Part shown: positions 38,170-51,204 of the stretch, in pieces
How positions within the stretch are numbered: position 1 is the stretch's first letter
Layout: each line of letters opens with the position of its first letter
Assembly (NCBI GenBank): GCA_027886175.1
Contig: JAJNNQ010000024.1
Location: 31,661,001-31,725,000, forward strand
Length of the DNA: 64,000 bases
Direction: 5' to 3'
DNA from: Phylloscopus collybita
Taxonomy: Eukaryota; Chordata; Aves; Passeriformes; Phylloscopidae
Position numbers and translations under genes: made by a program
Notes under the pieces: generated by a model
Seen by the model: the letters and a program-made list of their open reading frames with translations, nothing else
Told to the model about the DNA's origin: nothing
Databases searched by the model: none

Positions 38170-38525
38170 CTTCTGCTGCCTCCTGAAAGAAGCTGTAGGC
38201 CATGATGAGGTCACCCCCTCAGCCTTCTCTACTCCAAGGCGAACAAACCAACTGACATCAGCTGCTTCTCCTAAGTCTTGCCCTTGAGACCTTCCACCAT
38301 CTTGGCTGTCCTCCTCTGGACACACCTACATAGTCTGAAGTCCTTCTTATACAAAGGCATCTAAAACAGCCCCCAGCACTGGAGGCAAGGCTGTCCCAGA
38401 GCAGAGCAGCACAATCCCCTCCCTTGCCTGGCTGGCGATGCTGTGCCTGATGCTCCCCAGGACAGGCTTGGCTCTCCTGGCTGCCAGGGCACTGCTGACT
38501 CATGTTCCAGTTGCCATCCGCTCAG
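38170..38525 (-). mobile_element. CR1 LINE internal fragment
   Basis: Contains reverse-complement CR1 landmarks: 'gatgaggtcaccccctcagc' near 38202-38221, 'ttggctgtcctcctctggac' near 38302-38321, 'ccccagcactggaggcaagg' near 38372-38391, and 'ggctctcctggctgccaggg' near 38470-38489. The CR1 3' tail is missing, so it is a truncated or deleted copy in TSPAN9 orientation. Confidence 0.85.
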
Positions 38526-39051
38526 TCCGGAGGTCTTTCTTAGTCATGTTGCCATTCTTGCTCTGCCCAGTTTTAAGCAACACAAAAAGAGCAGTGTAAT
38601 TGCTGTGAAGAAATGCAACCCAAATGTCATGGCAGAGGCTATATAGCAATTACGTCAGGCATGCGGCACTCTTACCCTCAACTTGTCATTCGTCTCCTGA
38701 CATGTCATATGACCTCAGACAGTTACTTCTCAACCTGAGCTAGATGTATTGCCTTCTTTGACCTGTGAAACTAGATGATCTTTGAACTAGCAAAGCATCT
38801 TCCTTATCACTCTGTAAGCACGTTGACTGCCTCAGACATTTAATCTACTCCCTCAAAGCTGTACAAAAACCAAACTGCAGATGTGGATAGGCACATAACA
38901 TGTCTGACCATTCTGTCAAGTGGCACCTTCTGTTTATTCCTTGTTCCCCGCCACTCGCTCTATGCAAAAGAAAATCTAAGACACTTTTCAGTGCACTGGT
39001 TGTACAATGATAGCACAGTCTAGGCAAGCTGCCCCTGGAACTGGGTACATG
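38526..39051 (-). other. Intronic spacer between CR1 and solo LTR
   Basis: About 0.5 kb with no recognised coding or RNA feature. The stretch near 38690-38790 faintly recalls the core of old amniote SINEs of the MIR type, but not strongly enough to call. Confidence 0.5.
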
Positions 39052-39057
39052 GGGCTG
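39052..39057. repeat. 6-bp target-site duplication, left copy
   Basis: 'gggctg' immediately before the LTR 5' terminus. It is identical to 39363-39368 immediately after the LTR 3' terminus. Confidence 0.8.
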
Positions 39058-39362
39058 TGTTGCCATGTTTCGTGCCTACCATGTTTTGGTTTTGGGAAAT
39101 CCTATTCCCAGGCAGGGTCTTGGAACACAAGGTCATGGAATGTAAACTACCGAGTGTTCCCACATCTGTTCCCAGAGGAGGGACTTCGGTGATGGTCTCT
39201 GGATCTGACCAATAGTTCCCAAAGGTCCCACCTCTAAGGTGGGCACATCTAAAAATGTACAAAAGGAGCCAGAAAAATAAACGGTGGTCCCTTCCCTGCG
39301 AGGGCACCACGCAGCCTCTCTGAATCGCTCCCTGCCTCGTTCCTTGTCCCCCAACAGCAACA
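39058..39362 (+). mobile_element. Solo LTR, 305 bp, alpharetrovirus-like (class II ERV)
   Basis: The element starts TGTTG (39058-39062) and ends CAACA (39358-39362), a perfect 5-bp terminal inversion, and is flanked by identical 6-bp direct repeats 'gggctg'. Inside, a TATA-like 'tacaaaagg' (39258-39266) is followed about 10 bp later by AATAAA (39276-39281), directly succeeded by 'cggtggtccc'. The short promoter-to-poly(A) spacing and a 6-bp duplication are the arrangement known for avian alpharetrovirus-related elements. No internal retroviral sequence or second LTR adjoins it, so it is the product of LTR-LTR recombination. It lies in the plus orientation, opposite to TSPAN9. The 128-codon minus frame at 39020-39406 is just its antisense. 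Confidence 0.8.
39258..39281 (+). promoter_or_regulatory. LTR core promoter and poly(A) signal
   Basis: TATA-like 'tacaaaagg' at 39258-39266 and AATAAA at 39276-39281 in the solo LTR. Whether it still drives transcription is unknown; the TATA box is non-consensus. Confidence 0.55.
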
Positions 39363-39368
39363 GGGCTG
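39363..39368. repeat. 6-bp target-site duplication, right copy
   Basis: 'gggctg' directly following the LTR terminus CAACA; pairs with 39052-39057. Confidence 0.8.
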
Positions 39369-40145
39369 AAATGAGGTAGCTGTAAAGCTAAACTGGCTCT
39401 AGACATGGACTAGGAGGGCTTTGTAAGTGGACTTAGTGGCACCAACCAACCAACACTTACTTGAAAGGTCTTTCATTCAACTTTATTGACCAGCATAGCT
39501 TGCCTGCGGTTGGAAAATCCTTAAGAAAAACAACTTGCTGAACAAAAAGTCACATTTTGGTGCAGTAATAATATTTCTTCTGCCTTGCCCCTCTGAATGA
39601 AACATTTTCTATGCTGTTTTCCCAAGCCACTGTAAAGATTTCTCCATACATTCTTAGCCCATGCAGAATTTTTTTGTGCACATGCTAAACCATGCACACA
39701 GGCAGCAGGTGTAGAGCCAAGGTTAAACTGAACCACCAGAAACAGCTCTCCCACTTTTCTGTAACCTCTGCAAAATGGTAGAAACTGAAAATGGCCACTA
39801 AGAATTCAAATTGAACAGCAGACACCACATAAAACATTGAAGGAACACAGAGGTCAGCAATGAAACAAGGTTAGCAATCACAAATTAAATGTGCTGAGAT
39901 TCTTTGTTTATGCATCACTTGCTTTGTGCTTCACAAGAATTAGATCTGTCCAAGTACATTTATAAGGAGGCAGCTCAGGATTAATTTCTGGCTAAATGAA
40001 TCCTTTCTTGGTGACAAGCAGTACGTAGTGATTTCTATACCGCAGCAAAAATTTCAAAAACTACTTCCTTCATGGATTCCAGAAAAGTTTTAGGGCAGGA
40101 TGGTTTCTTAGTTCATTTTTTAACAGTCTTTGTAAGAAGGTGAAA
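39369..40145 (-). other. Intronic spacer after the solo LTR
   Basis: No gene recognised. It includes, at 39386-39406, a 21-bp string that also occurs exactly at 36729-36749. Confidence 0.6.
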
Positions 40146-40235
40146 TCATAAAATCACAGAACGAGTTGTGTTAGAAGGGACCTTTTAAGGTTATCTAGTC
40201 AAACACCCATGTTTAAAATATTTCAAGAAGCTTAA
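40146..40235 (-). mobile_element. Short CR1 3'-end remnant
   Basis: 'aaatcacagaacgagttgtg' followed by 'ttagaagggacctttt' and 'ggttatctagtcaaacaccc' is the reverse complement of a CR1 3' end, truncated to under 100 bp and diverged. Confidence 0.8.
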
Positions 40236-42230
40236 ATATTTCTTTAATAAAAGTAGCAACGGTTCCCATTTAACATTATTGCAGTAATTTCACTGATTCT
40301 GTTGGCAAAAAGTCTTAAAGAACAATTTTGCTAGAAAAAAACTAGTGTCCTTATTAAATATAGTTTTTAAATCACTTTCCAAACAGTGTTAGGTTCAACT
40401 TTCAGATTAAATTAAGGCTTGTCTGACACCAGAGATCAGATGTGCTTTGTGCAGGGAAAGCTGGCAGAAGTCAATTTTAGGAAAGAAGTACATTCAAATC
40501 CACTTTTACTAAACTTATTTCTGAACTAGTCTTTTTGATCTCATTGTCATACATATACATGCATGTGTCTGAAAGTCTTTCCTATGTACCTGAAATGCCT
40601 AGGCCTAGAAAATAATCTACACACATGACAAAGACTTCAAAACATTTCGTTCATATCTACCTCAATTTCCTCATAAAGAAAAATAAACTAGCACATTGTT
40701 TCCTGACACAATGTAGCAACAAACTACAGGTAAAACAATTAGACATGACTATAACGGGAAAATTAATTGGTAAAAAGAGTCTAAGCATAAACAGGTTTTT
40801 TTTAAACAGAAAAGATAAAACTCTGGCTACAAGGAAATCAAAGTTATAGCTTCTGCTGACTTAACAGAATCACAGAAAGGAGGGATGAAAGTCAGGCTTC
40901 CCTATCCTCTTCATTATAAATGTTTCATAATAAAGATAGGTAACATAAAATTCAGAGTAGAAGGAAGAGGTGCTAAGAGGGACAAGGACCCCACCCTACC
41001 ACTGGCAGCAGGATCCAAGCCATGCCACTGCCCCACTTCTGAAACACACAGTTGGTTCCCACCACTAGTTGAACAGCTGTTTTTCAAGAAATAGATTAAC
41101 TCCTGCTCACCACTTTTAGGAAAACCTTTTTTGGGAGCCATAAAAAGAAAAAAAAAAAAAAGAAAATCACTTTTATGCACCCAGCTTTATAAAATGCAGT
41201 TATCTATTTTCTTCAGGTTTTAGAGAGTGGAATGACCTTGCACCTTGGCAGATTTTTGGCAAGAAAGCCCAAGACAGAAATGCAATAATGTGCTCCAAGG
41301 TCTTGACCTAATCTCTAGTTAGCATGTTTCTGACACCTATCAAAAGGGAAAAGTCACATAATACCTTTTTAGTGCAACAATTAACAGCAAGACAAAAGCA
41401 AAAGCAGCTAAACCCAGACATTTCAAATACAGAGACAGCAAAACGAGTACAGAATTGTTGATCTACATAGCCTGGGTTTGCTGTGATATGGGTGCTTAGC
41501 TGCACTTGGAGAATTTCAAGCACTTTTGAAGTATGAAGCATTGCCAAGTATTAGCTCAGACATGTTAAATACATTGTCAGGTGGCTATACTCTGGTTAAA
41601 TATAATAGAAAGTGACCACACGTTTCCTACAGTTTGGAGCTTTGCAGCAAGAATGCAGAATGAATGAACTTTACACTATGCAACTGACAGAGAAGGACAC
41701 CAACTGTTCCACTTAGGAAGTGTAACTGGAAGAACAGAACCTAATATATGATCCCTTTAGGCCCTGTAATAGCATTAAAAGCTACTGTAAGTAATGTAGA
41801 AACATATTCTGCTACACACAAGGACAACTCTCTAAACTGCTTAGCCTATGTTTTAGTTTATATCTCTACCCCAGCCCGTCATTTTCACTTGTGTAACTTC
41901 TCCCTCTCAGGGCAGCTGATACCCTACCATTCCCAATGTGGCTGTTTAGAATATTCAGGGAATCAAATTAAAATAGATACTCACATCAATAGTTTGGATT
42001 TTCTGGCCCTAAATGTTAGCCACTGCCTAGAGGTGCTAAGATTGGTACAAGATTTGAGAGGACCTTATTTGCAGTTTCCTAATTTTAGATCTTCCCTGTG
42101 GACTGTACAAGCAGCCAAGACAGAAGCAGAAGGTCTTTGACCATGCCCTAGGGTGACCATGCCCAAACCTATTGCTTTTTCTATGGGCAAAGATGTGCAA
42201 AACAGCCCCAGAAAAATCTTAAAGACACAT

Positions 42231-42260
<30 letters not shown>
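42231..42260. repeat. (TC)11 plus T tract microsatellite
   Basis: Eleven TC units (42231-42252) run into a short T stretch. On the gene strand this is an A/GA repeat. Likely polymorphic. Confidence 0.95.
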
Positions 42261-42261
<1 letters not shown>

Positions 42262-45200
42262 CCCCCTGCCAGCAAGATAGAAGAATGAAGATGTTTTACA
42301 CAGCTATTCACAAAATCCTCCCAAATTTTTTCTAGTCCCAAATGCATTCCTAGTAACAACCTGACATCTACATGAAGAATCAATCAATGAAGGAAAACCA
42401 GAAAGAGCAAGTCTCTTGTTCCCTTACGAGCATTAGAGATCGCTTTCAGACAAATTACATTAACTTTTTTCTCACTTAGTGAGTGACTTAAATGTACAAC
42501 AAGAAGACAGAGAGAGTATACCAGCTGAGCTTTTCATGTTATTAGCACCTATAAATCTCAAGTTATGCACAATGCTAGTCCTGTATCTATTAAAATATTC
42601 AATTTTACAGTATAGATTTGATGAGAACTATCACCTCGCTTTGGACAAGGGATCAGGAACCTTCACCACTTCACACAATGCCTTTCTACCCCTTACAACA
42701 GGAATTACAGCACATGCATATAAATCCCATCCATCTCTGGTATGAACACCTTCCATATTCAATCATTTACAGAAAAAAACCCCACAATAGCTTTTAAAGG
42801 GAACACAGCCTTCCATGTCAAAGTACTGGTAGCTTTGAGCAATCAGAACTTTGTATGAAATCAAAACAAACTGAAGGCAATCAGGTCATTGGTAAATCAG
42901 TCCTGATGTGTTAGTGGATGCAGGAACAAGAGAACAGTGCGACTTTCAAGACCTAGGTTCTCTCCTCAGTGTGATGCTGGTCTCCTGGAGGGTCTGTAAG
43001 AAGTGATTTCATTGCCTGCAATTTGGTTTCTCCATTAATAAAACTGATCTAAGAGCATTTAGCTTTTTTTTGAAAACACTTTCTGATCTGCTGATGAAAA
43101 CCACTACCAAAATCAATCTCACTAATTTTCTGATTCTGTATTTGTACAGTAAGGACCTACTTAGAGCTCAATGGTTCTACACCAATGAAAATCAAAGTAA
43201 GTATGATGATAGTGATTACTAGGAAAAAGTTGATCTGGATGGTCATTGCTACCTGATTGTCAAAAACCAAACCCCAACCACCTGAAATCTAGTAGTCCCT
43301 GCATAGGTTTACCTTATGTTGCAGTATTAAAAATTAATCAGAATCAATTCATTCACTCCTAATCAGCAGCAAAGTTCCTCAAGATGATCTGTGATCCACA
43401 CAGCCACTAGGTCCAAACTTGCTTAGTAGCTCCATACAATGAAAGTGAAATTTTCCATATCCTGTTTTTCACTGGGAATTGGGCTGACCCCTCACCAAGT
43501 CTTTAGACACAGAAGATATAAATTAGATGGCAACAGATTTCTTGCTAACAATCTGGGTTAGATTTAAAACTATGACCTGCTGCACTATGACCTGCTGAGG
43601 TGCTTCATATCTCAGATGAGCAGTTCCCTTTTTCCTGTGTCTCAAGTGTAAAAGAAAGTATAATGGTGGTATTTCTTCAGCACAACATTCTTTTCTTGAA
43701 TTTTATGTCATTACCTAGACATATATTGCCCTTTACTACCATACCCTCAGCCAGATGTCTGTCCCTATAAAAACGCTTTGGAAACAGCATCTAGCCAAGA
43801 TATATACTGATAATGAACAATTTGTGTGTGCCTAATCAGATTGTATTAAAAGAAAAGAAAACAAAAACAAAAAGAACACACCCCCCAAAAAACAACCACA
43901 CCTCTGCATACCTCTAAGTAGTATGGGGATATTTTTAAGTCTCCTAGTAGAGGACCAACAAACCACTCAGTTGGCTTATTACTGGTCATCATTTTGCATT
44001 ACTGGATGAAAAGCCCCCATGATGGTTGAAGTGTACACCTGCAATCTTTTCCATAAAATTTAAGACCCTGCAGAAATGCCTGCAGATTAAAACTGAAACA
44101 TTATTACAATAGGATAGTCCAAACACAGGTCAAGGAAACCCACCAGCTGGTGTCCCTTCTCTGCCTCCTCTTTCACCCCTCTGTCCACACTGGCTTATAC
44201 ATACGTAATGAGTAAGCCATATGCTCTGTCAAGAAAGAAAAACAACAAAAAATTAATCTATCCCTGCATCTGTTTCATACATGCACAAGCAATGTGTGTG
44301 CACATAATTAAAAACTGAGATTACACTTTCCATTTCAGTAGATTCACACGGATGAAAGGAGATTGCCATTTCAAAGGTCAAAGAAATTCTTAACCATAGG
44401 GCTAAGAACATTTCAATGTCTAACCATTAACTCCCTTTGTTAACATCTGCTTAACTAATTCATTGCAAATGTACTGAGGATGTGCCCTTTTCTAACAACT
44501 CCACATCTTCTCCTCAGCCAAGGGGAAAGTCAGAAGATTCCAGCATCTTCAAAGGCAATCAACAATAGCAAGCAACATTAAGAGTCATTAGAAGCTTAGT
44601 TTGTAAAAAGTTCATGTCTTGTCAAAAAGTTATGTCATGGCATTTGGTTTTAAGAAGGAAAAGTAATCTCAATTTTTCACCCTCTGCCTGTATAATAAAG
44701 AAAGGGAGACGAGCAAAAAAGATTTTTATCAACTTTGCCAGTCTCCCTGAATTCTTACAGCTAAAGCTGGTTTTACAATAGTCCATTTTTACACTAACTG
44801 ATTAAAAGTAAATTATGTGATGGAAGTGATGCACCCCAGCTTTTGAAGAGCCTACAAACCCGAAGGCTTCAGTACAAGAATACAAGGATATTTCTTCCTA
44901 GTCACTATTATGTTATTTTTCCTTTTCTGAATTGCTGGCTCTTCTGTGAAGATACAATTCTTGCAAGCCCATATGAGTTCACCATGGTTTCGGTATCTGC
45001 ATGTACAGCTCACTTGACACCTTTCTAGAACATCCATAGTTCTGTCTCTCAAACATCTAGTTTACACTAATCCTGCCACTAAAAATTAAAGCTCTTCACT
45101 CACCTCCACTTGTGCAGCAACGCATTGTTACTGTATTATATAGAAAAAAACCAAAAGAAATCAAGAACAAGAACAAAATAAAAGATCATTAAGTCTGTAC

Positions 45201-48200
45201 TGTTTGCATTTCAAGAGGGAGAAGAGCAAGAGAGACCCTCAAAATGTTCAGTATTCTACTCCACTAAACTTTAGTAGCACAACCTCTGGGCCATGCTTTC
45301 TCACAGAGGTATTCAGAGGATATTTATTCTCCCTTGTTCCATTAAGATCTCTCTTAATTAGTGTTATTTTAAAATATACACCCAGGACCATTTTTATCAA
45401 TTCAAGAGGACATCACGAGGCAAGTGCGTGATACAGTGAAAGCATTGCTTCCTAGCCAGCATGAGAATTCTGCTAGGAATGTCACCTTTGCTTCTCCCTG
45501 GTTAAAGAACAGTGGTGCTGTAGGCTGACAGTACCTCGGTCAGCCATGGCATCCTCCTGTGTTAGGTAACTCTCTGTCACAGAAGCTGCACCACCACTGC
45601 TCGTAAGAAGGTTCATGGAAACAGCCTTGGTCTAGTTTGCCTCTAACAGCAATTACTGGTGCCCAAGAAAACAAGAGACTTTCCCTTATGACTTTCCCAC
45701 AGGACTTAGCCAAGATCAGTGACTGAAGCAGTCTGACACTACCCCACAGAGGATGGGCAAATCCAAGTAGCATCAGAAGCTACCAGGCCATGGAAGTGAG
45801 GCCATATGGCCGTGTGAAAGCATGGGGTAAATTGCTAATCATATTTTTTTTTCCAAGTTCAGCACCATAATTTCTAGGATTCCCTTACAGGAGAACTGCA
45901 GTACTAGATCGAATGTTAAGTGCCCACCACGCCAGCACCCTGCCTTTGACAACATGTGAAAACCAGACACATTCAAAGGAAGCCTAATAAGCAAAACATA
46001 CCCATGAAAGTCAATTTAAGAATGACAGCTGAGACAGGTCAGATTAAATTAAAGTGAGATTTTTTTATGGCTTTGATATTTGACTAGTGGGTAGTCTTTT
46101 CACAGAGAAACCCAAAATATCTTTGAATCCTTTGTTGTTGATATCATCCTATAGAAGGTAATTCCACAACCAAAGTATCATGGGAATTTTCAGCATTTGG
46201 GAATTTTTTGGGTTTCAAGTGACTTGCATATTGATTCTCTACATTTTACAGAACAAGATGAAGAGAAACTACAGATTCCCTTCCCTACCAAGTTTCATTA
46301 TTTTGCATTCTGTTACAGTGCTATTTATTCAACTCGTGTCATTTCGTTATTCAACTTATTTTTACGACAAACTTCGTCTTCTAAGCCATCTTCTCTGGCT
46401 CCTCATACTTCTTGTATCTCTTTGAAGCAAAAAACCAGCAAAACAAGATTTTCCCTTCAATGCCAGAAGTCCAGGAAGTGAGAGTCTTTTGCCCATCCTG
46501 TCCCCAGTACAGATGAGCATGAGACAAGCTCGAGCAAGAGACAGCACAGCACAAAGCCCAGCACATCACCTCACTATGACACATTCTCGGTCAACCATGA
46601 GCAGTTACAACTGCAATGCAAATAACCTCTGCAATTCATCACTCCAGAAGACTCAGAGAAAGACGACACATTTGCTTTGAGCATAGGTAAGTGATCTCTA
46701 GCAGTTTTCAAAGTCCAGCAGCTTAAAAAAAAAACCCCGAACAATTATGAGGCTAATCCACACCAAAATGGCCTCACAGACTGTTTTCTGCTCTTTTCAT
46801 GAAGTAAAGCTGCTTGGCTTCCTTTGCTGACATCCACTGAAATACAGAGAACTTTTTCAAGGAATTGGACAGTTTTATATCAAGGTCATGTGACTGCCTC
46901 CCTGCTGAAGCCCATATATCAAAGCAGGCAGCTGCTAGCCTGAAAGCACAGCACAGCATCTATTTTCACATAGGAATTACAGTGTCGCTTGGCAGAATTC
47001 TGTTCTATATTCAGGGGGTGACATAAACCCACAGCAATGAACCCTGGAAGCTGAATCCCTCTCTCTCTCTCTCCTCTGCACTGCGCTCAGAGGTGAAATA
47101 CCAGCAAAACGAAACCTGTCCTGTGCCAGGGAACTGCATGCTGAACAAGCATTCTCTCAGTCCTTCTTGGTCCTTTACTCCAATAAGGAAAGGCTGGGCT
47201 CAGCTTCATTAATAATTCAAACTAGATATCCATAAATTATGTTCATGGAAATTATGGAGAGGTTAAGCTGAACAAATTGAGAAATAATCCTCTAGCAATA
47301 TATATTTCAAAATGCCATACTCAAAAATACTACTCTGTGCTAACATACCGTATGTCACTGTTTAATGATTCTATCTGAGCTGCAAACTTTTAAAAGGATT
47401 AAAACAAATTTATTTCTGAATTCTAAACTGTCACGAGTAATAGAGGTAAAGAAAAACATCAGATTTTTTTTTAAAGAAAAGAAGAGGTTTTGGCTTTCCT
47501 CATCAGTTATTTAAAAAATTACACCCATCTCATAAAAATGTATCTTTAAAACTGGGATATTGCCTAGGAGCTTAGGCTTAACATTCAATCTAGTAATAAA
47601 ACTGACAGATTGAAGGAGGGGACAGAAATGAGTTAAAGTGAACTACAATAAAGACAAATAGGAAGCAATTCACAGTGATTTTGCGCTTTTAATGCACAAA
47701 AACAGAAGAAGGGTTAACTGGCTTGGCAGATGTTCCACACAGACAGATCTTATTGGCCAGACTGAGACTAGATTGAATACTGAATTTGAATGCTGAGATG
47801 ATAATCTTCCCAAAATGGAAAATGGCAGTGTGGCACAGCAATCTCAGCTGATGACACATGTACAGAGTTTCTTCATTTATTCAAACGTAAATCAATGTAT
47901 CAGGCTAGACTACTTTTTAAAGTTTAAGGAAAATGTGTGACCAATTGTTTTTCATTTCCTCTTCAGCAACCAAAAGGTAGAGGGCTTCTTGTTCTGACAG
48001 TCTGTTCACTAGCCAGCATAAGCTGTGGCTGCAGGCTGATAGCTCAGCTTCCCAAATCCTGGAGCCGAAGTGCCTCCCTAGGCATTCATGCCTGGAAATC
48101 TCAGTAAATATTTCACTTAAAAATCCATAGACGTGAAAATCAATTCAGCAGTGCAACTAAGCTTACACTTATTTATTGTATGAGTCTCTGTATATTGCTT

Positions 48201-49987
48201 TTGCCCTGACCTTTCATAACTAATTTATGTATTATTCGCTTTCTAGTCTTCATTGTTTTGCCTTTCTTAATGAAATGTGGCAAAAGACCTGCATTTAGAA
48301 AATCATATTTTCATTTCTTTTTCCTGAAGCAAGCCTTTCCTTTTTTAAATTAACTTCATGCTGAGTAATGCAAGTGAATGTGGGGCTACAGTAACGCAAC
48401 AAATTTAGAAAGGAGAGATGATATATGCACAGCTGAGAGGTCTATTCAGAACCTGGAAGGCTTACTAAAAAAGAGAAAGGAAAATCTCATTTACTCATTA
48501 GTCAATAGAAACAGAATTAGGAATCCAGTCTGATCAGGCTGCAGCAGAGAAGTTGAATTTAAACTTTATTTTGTCCTATGGAGGTGAAGAAAAATGAATA
48601 GCAATTTCTAGCAAATAAGTGGTAGACAATGAGTACTAGAAAGCTTCTGAGCCATGATGACCTTGGTGACCTGAGATGAAAGAATTTTGTCATTCTGCAA
48701 AATGTGGGGCAGGGAATTGAGTATCAGTGGTTAATAATTGAGTTCAAATGTTGGGCACATTCTGAGACATCTGTTTTTCCTTAGTGGTATTTTTTGACAG
48801 ACAAAAAATCCCAACCAACCAAACCCTAAGCTAGGAATCCAGGATGCAAAAAAATCCAAAGTGTTAGAAGAACTAGGAGAGTGTGGTCTTTTGCTCATAC
48901 CCTTAGATATCCTTTTCTTTACACCACACAGTTGACTTTTAGCCAAAATTCAAGTGCTCACCCAAAACATTTTCCCAAGCAAGCAGCCAAGCTTTTAACT
49001 AATTCCATTGACTGCTCTGGTCACCAGGGAGGAGAATGAGGAAGGAAGACACAATGGCAGAGGACCCTGTACTAGACTGTCTCCTATCTCCTCACCTCAT
49101 GGATGTCTCACCCTTATCTCAGCATGGTACACACACTGTTCACTAAAGGAGGGGAGCGGGGCAAAACAAAAAAACATCTTTCAGCCTTTCTGTCAGCTGC
49201 CTGTACAAGCCCATTCATTTCAGCTTTGCCCAGGATTCTTTCACTTCCCAAAGTCCATTTCTGGTGGTCTTGAGGTTAGTGCTGATGGTTCACTCAACTT
49301 GTGGCTGCACTGTCACATGCCAAAAGTCACCAGCTGACTCTAACATTTCAGCTTCTCCTCTGTCTTCACTACTGGAGCAAGGTCATCTGCACAGTTGCCC
49401 CACTTTACAGTGACAGTGGAAAACACTCTACTGAAGCACTCCTTCACCTAAGTTTTCTGTCTTTCCAAAGTTATATTCAGACAGACACCATACTCCATGT
49501 CTTGCTGGGACTCTGTTCACCTCCAAGCAGTGTAGGTCCATACAGCAATGACTGCAGTTAAACCTTTTCAGCAGCTGTAGAAGACACACCGTTATCATGC
49601 ACTTTGTAAAAACTCAGTCCAATTTCTTTCTTTGCACACCAGCAGACAGTTGCCTTTCAGATAGAAGCTTCAGAAGTTCTTTAGTATAGGGTTTAAATTA
49701 CGTATGAATTATTCCCAATGAGCAGCGATGACAAGAAAAGAAACAAGTCCCTTGCGGACTCTTTTTCTTCCATTAAGAGTCAAAGGGACATGCTTTAATA
49801 AAGAGAGCTTTCCCAGTTAAATTCCTGTGAATTATTTATGCTTGTCTCAGATGTTTAGGTACACACCCAGCCCTTAGTACACATTGCATTATCAGCAAGA
49901 AATGGAGAATCATTCCTGTAGGGAACTGGAATTATAGCAATGTCTAGTCAAGAAGAAAATGTAGAGCCAGACAACTACTGCTCTCCA

Positions 49988-50001
49988 CCCCCCCCCCCCC
50001 C
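49988..50001. repeat. C14 homopolymer
   Basis: Fourteen consecutive C; the gene strand carries G14. A single G run does not form an intramolecular four-run quadruplex by the usual pattern, but a run of this length is unstable. Confidence 0.95.
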
Positions 50002-51159
50002 GGAGTGTTCACATTTGGAATTTGCCTGCAATACAGAAGACAGTTTGTCCATAAACCTGAATTTATGCACACAATTGTCATCATAATTCTACACCTAAAG
50101 TCATACTAGACATATGAACACAGACTCTCTGGGTACAATGCCCTCTCTTTCACATAAATGACCTTGCTTTCCTATAAAAACATAAGGAGTTCTACATTTG
50201 ATTTTCTACCTGGACATTTTTCCATTCATCTTGAATGAGGAGGTACTAATGAGGGGCAAAGCAATAAACTCATGTGCCCTTTGAAAGAGAAGTAATTCTA
50301 TGTATACTGTCTTCAACTGTATTTCTCTGTGCATCTGACTTGGACTAAGGCAGAAGTGCTGTCTTACTCTAGATATACATCAATACCACTGGCACAGCAA
50401 GGATAGAGTTCAGCAATTATACCAAAATACCACATCTTTTGTATCAAACCCTACCACTGAACACTGCTGATAGGACTGTGAAAGGAAACAAGGTGTGCAG
50501 AGAGTTATTGAAGAAGGAAAGAGGGAGAGAGCAGCTAAAGGAAACACTGGGAATAAACTAAACTCTCACAGGGTGCAGTGGGCTTGACACAAGGAAAGAG
50601 CAACCAAGTCTGGCCCCTTCATGCCAGTAAGCATCCTGAGCTGTGAACAGTTCAGTCAGCTACAGATGACAGCACACAGATATGGGTACAGAGCAGCAGA
50701 TCACTAAAAACACACGGCTTGTACAAGTACCTGAGCCAACTGACAAAATTGTGAAGGAGTCTGGGGGCTTGAAGCAGAGCTGTGAGACACCCGAACTGTG
50801 AAGCTAACATGAGTCACAACCCAGCAATCACTCATCCATCCCTTCCCAGCTTTTCAGTTCAAAAGCCAATGACAGGCTGAAATGAAAAGTCACTGTATTT
50901 AAACCATCAAAGCAATGATCAAGTATTGAGGATGCTGTGTGCACCTAGAGTTCACGGCAGGAATTTCTTTCTTATTAAGCTTTATGAGGACGGAAAAAAG
51001 AGATGTGTTTGATGTTTCCAGTAATAGTAAGAAAATGTAACCTAAAGGAACGCCAGCCTGTCTGAATTCTTTCCTGGAGGAGCAGCCTCAAGAAAACAAT
51101 GGGAAAAGGATTGACTTGACCACTCCACTTCTCCTTCCATATTCTCAGCCTCTTCCCAA

Positions 51160-51204
51160 CCCCTTCCTCTTCTTCCTCCTCTTCTTTCCCTCCTCTTTTC
51201 TTTT
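51160..51204. repeat. Uninterrupted 45-base pyrimidine tract
   Basis: All C or T over 45 bases, within a wider C+T-rich stretch from about 51121 to 51215. The gene strand is all purine. Such tracts can form triplex structures. The 60-codon frame here (51116-51298) is compositional. Confidence 0.9.

Noticed and set aside
39020..39406. 128-codon minus-strand frame
   Set aside because: It spans the solo LTR in antisense and both target-site duplications; no family resemblance.
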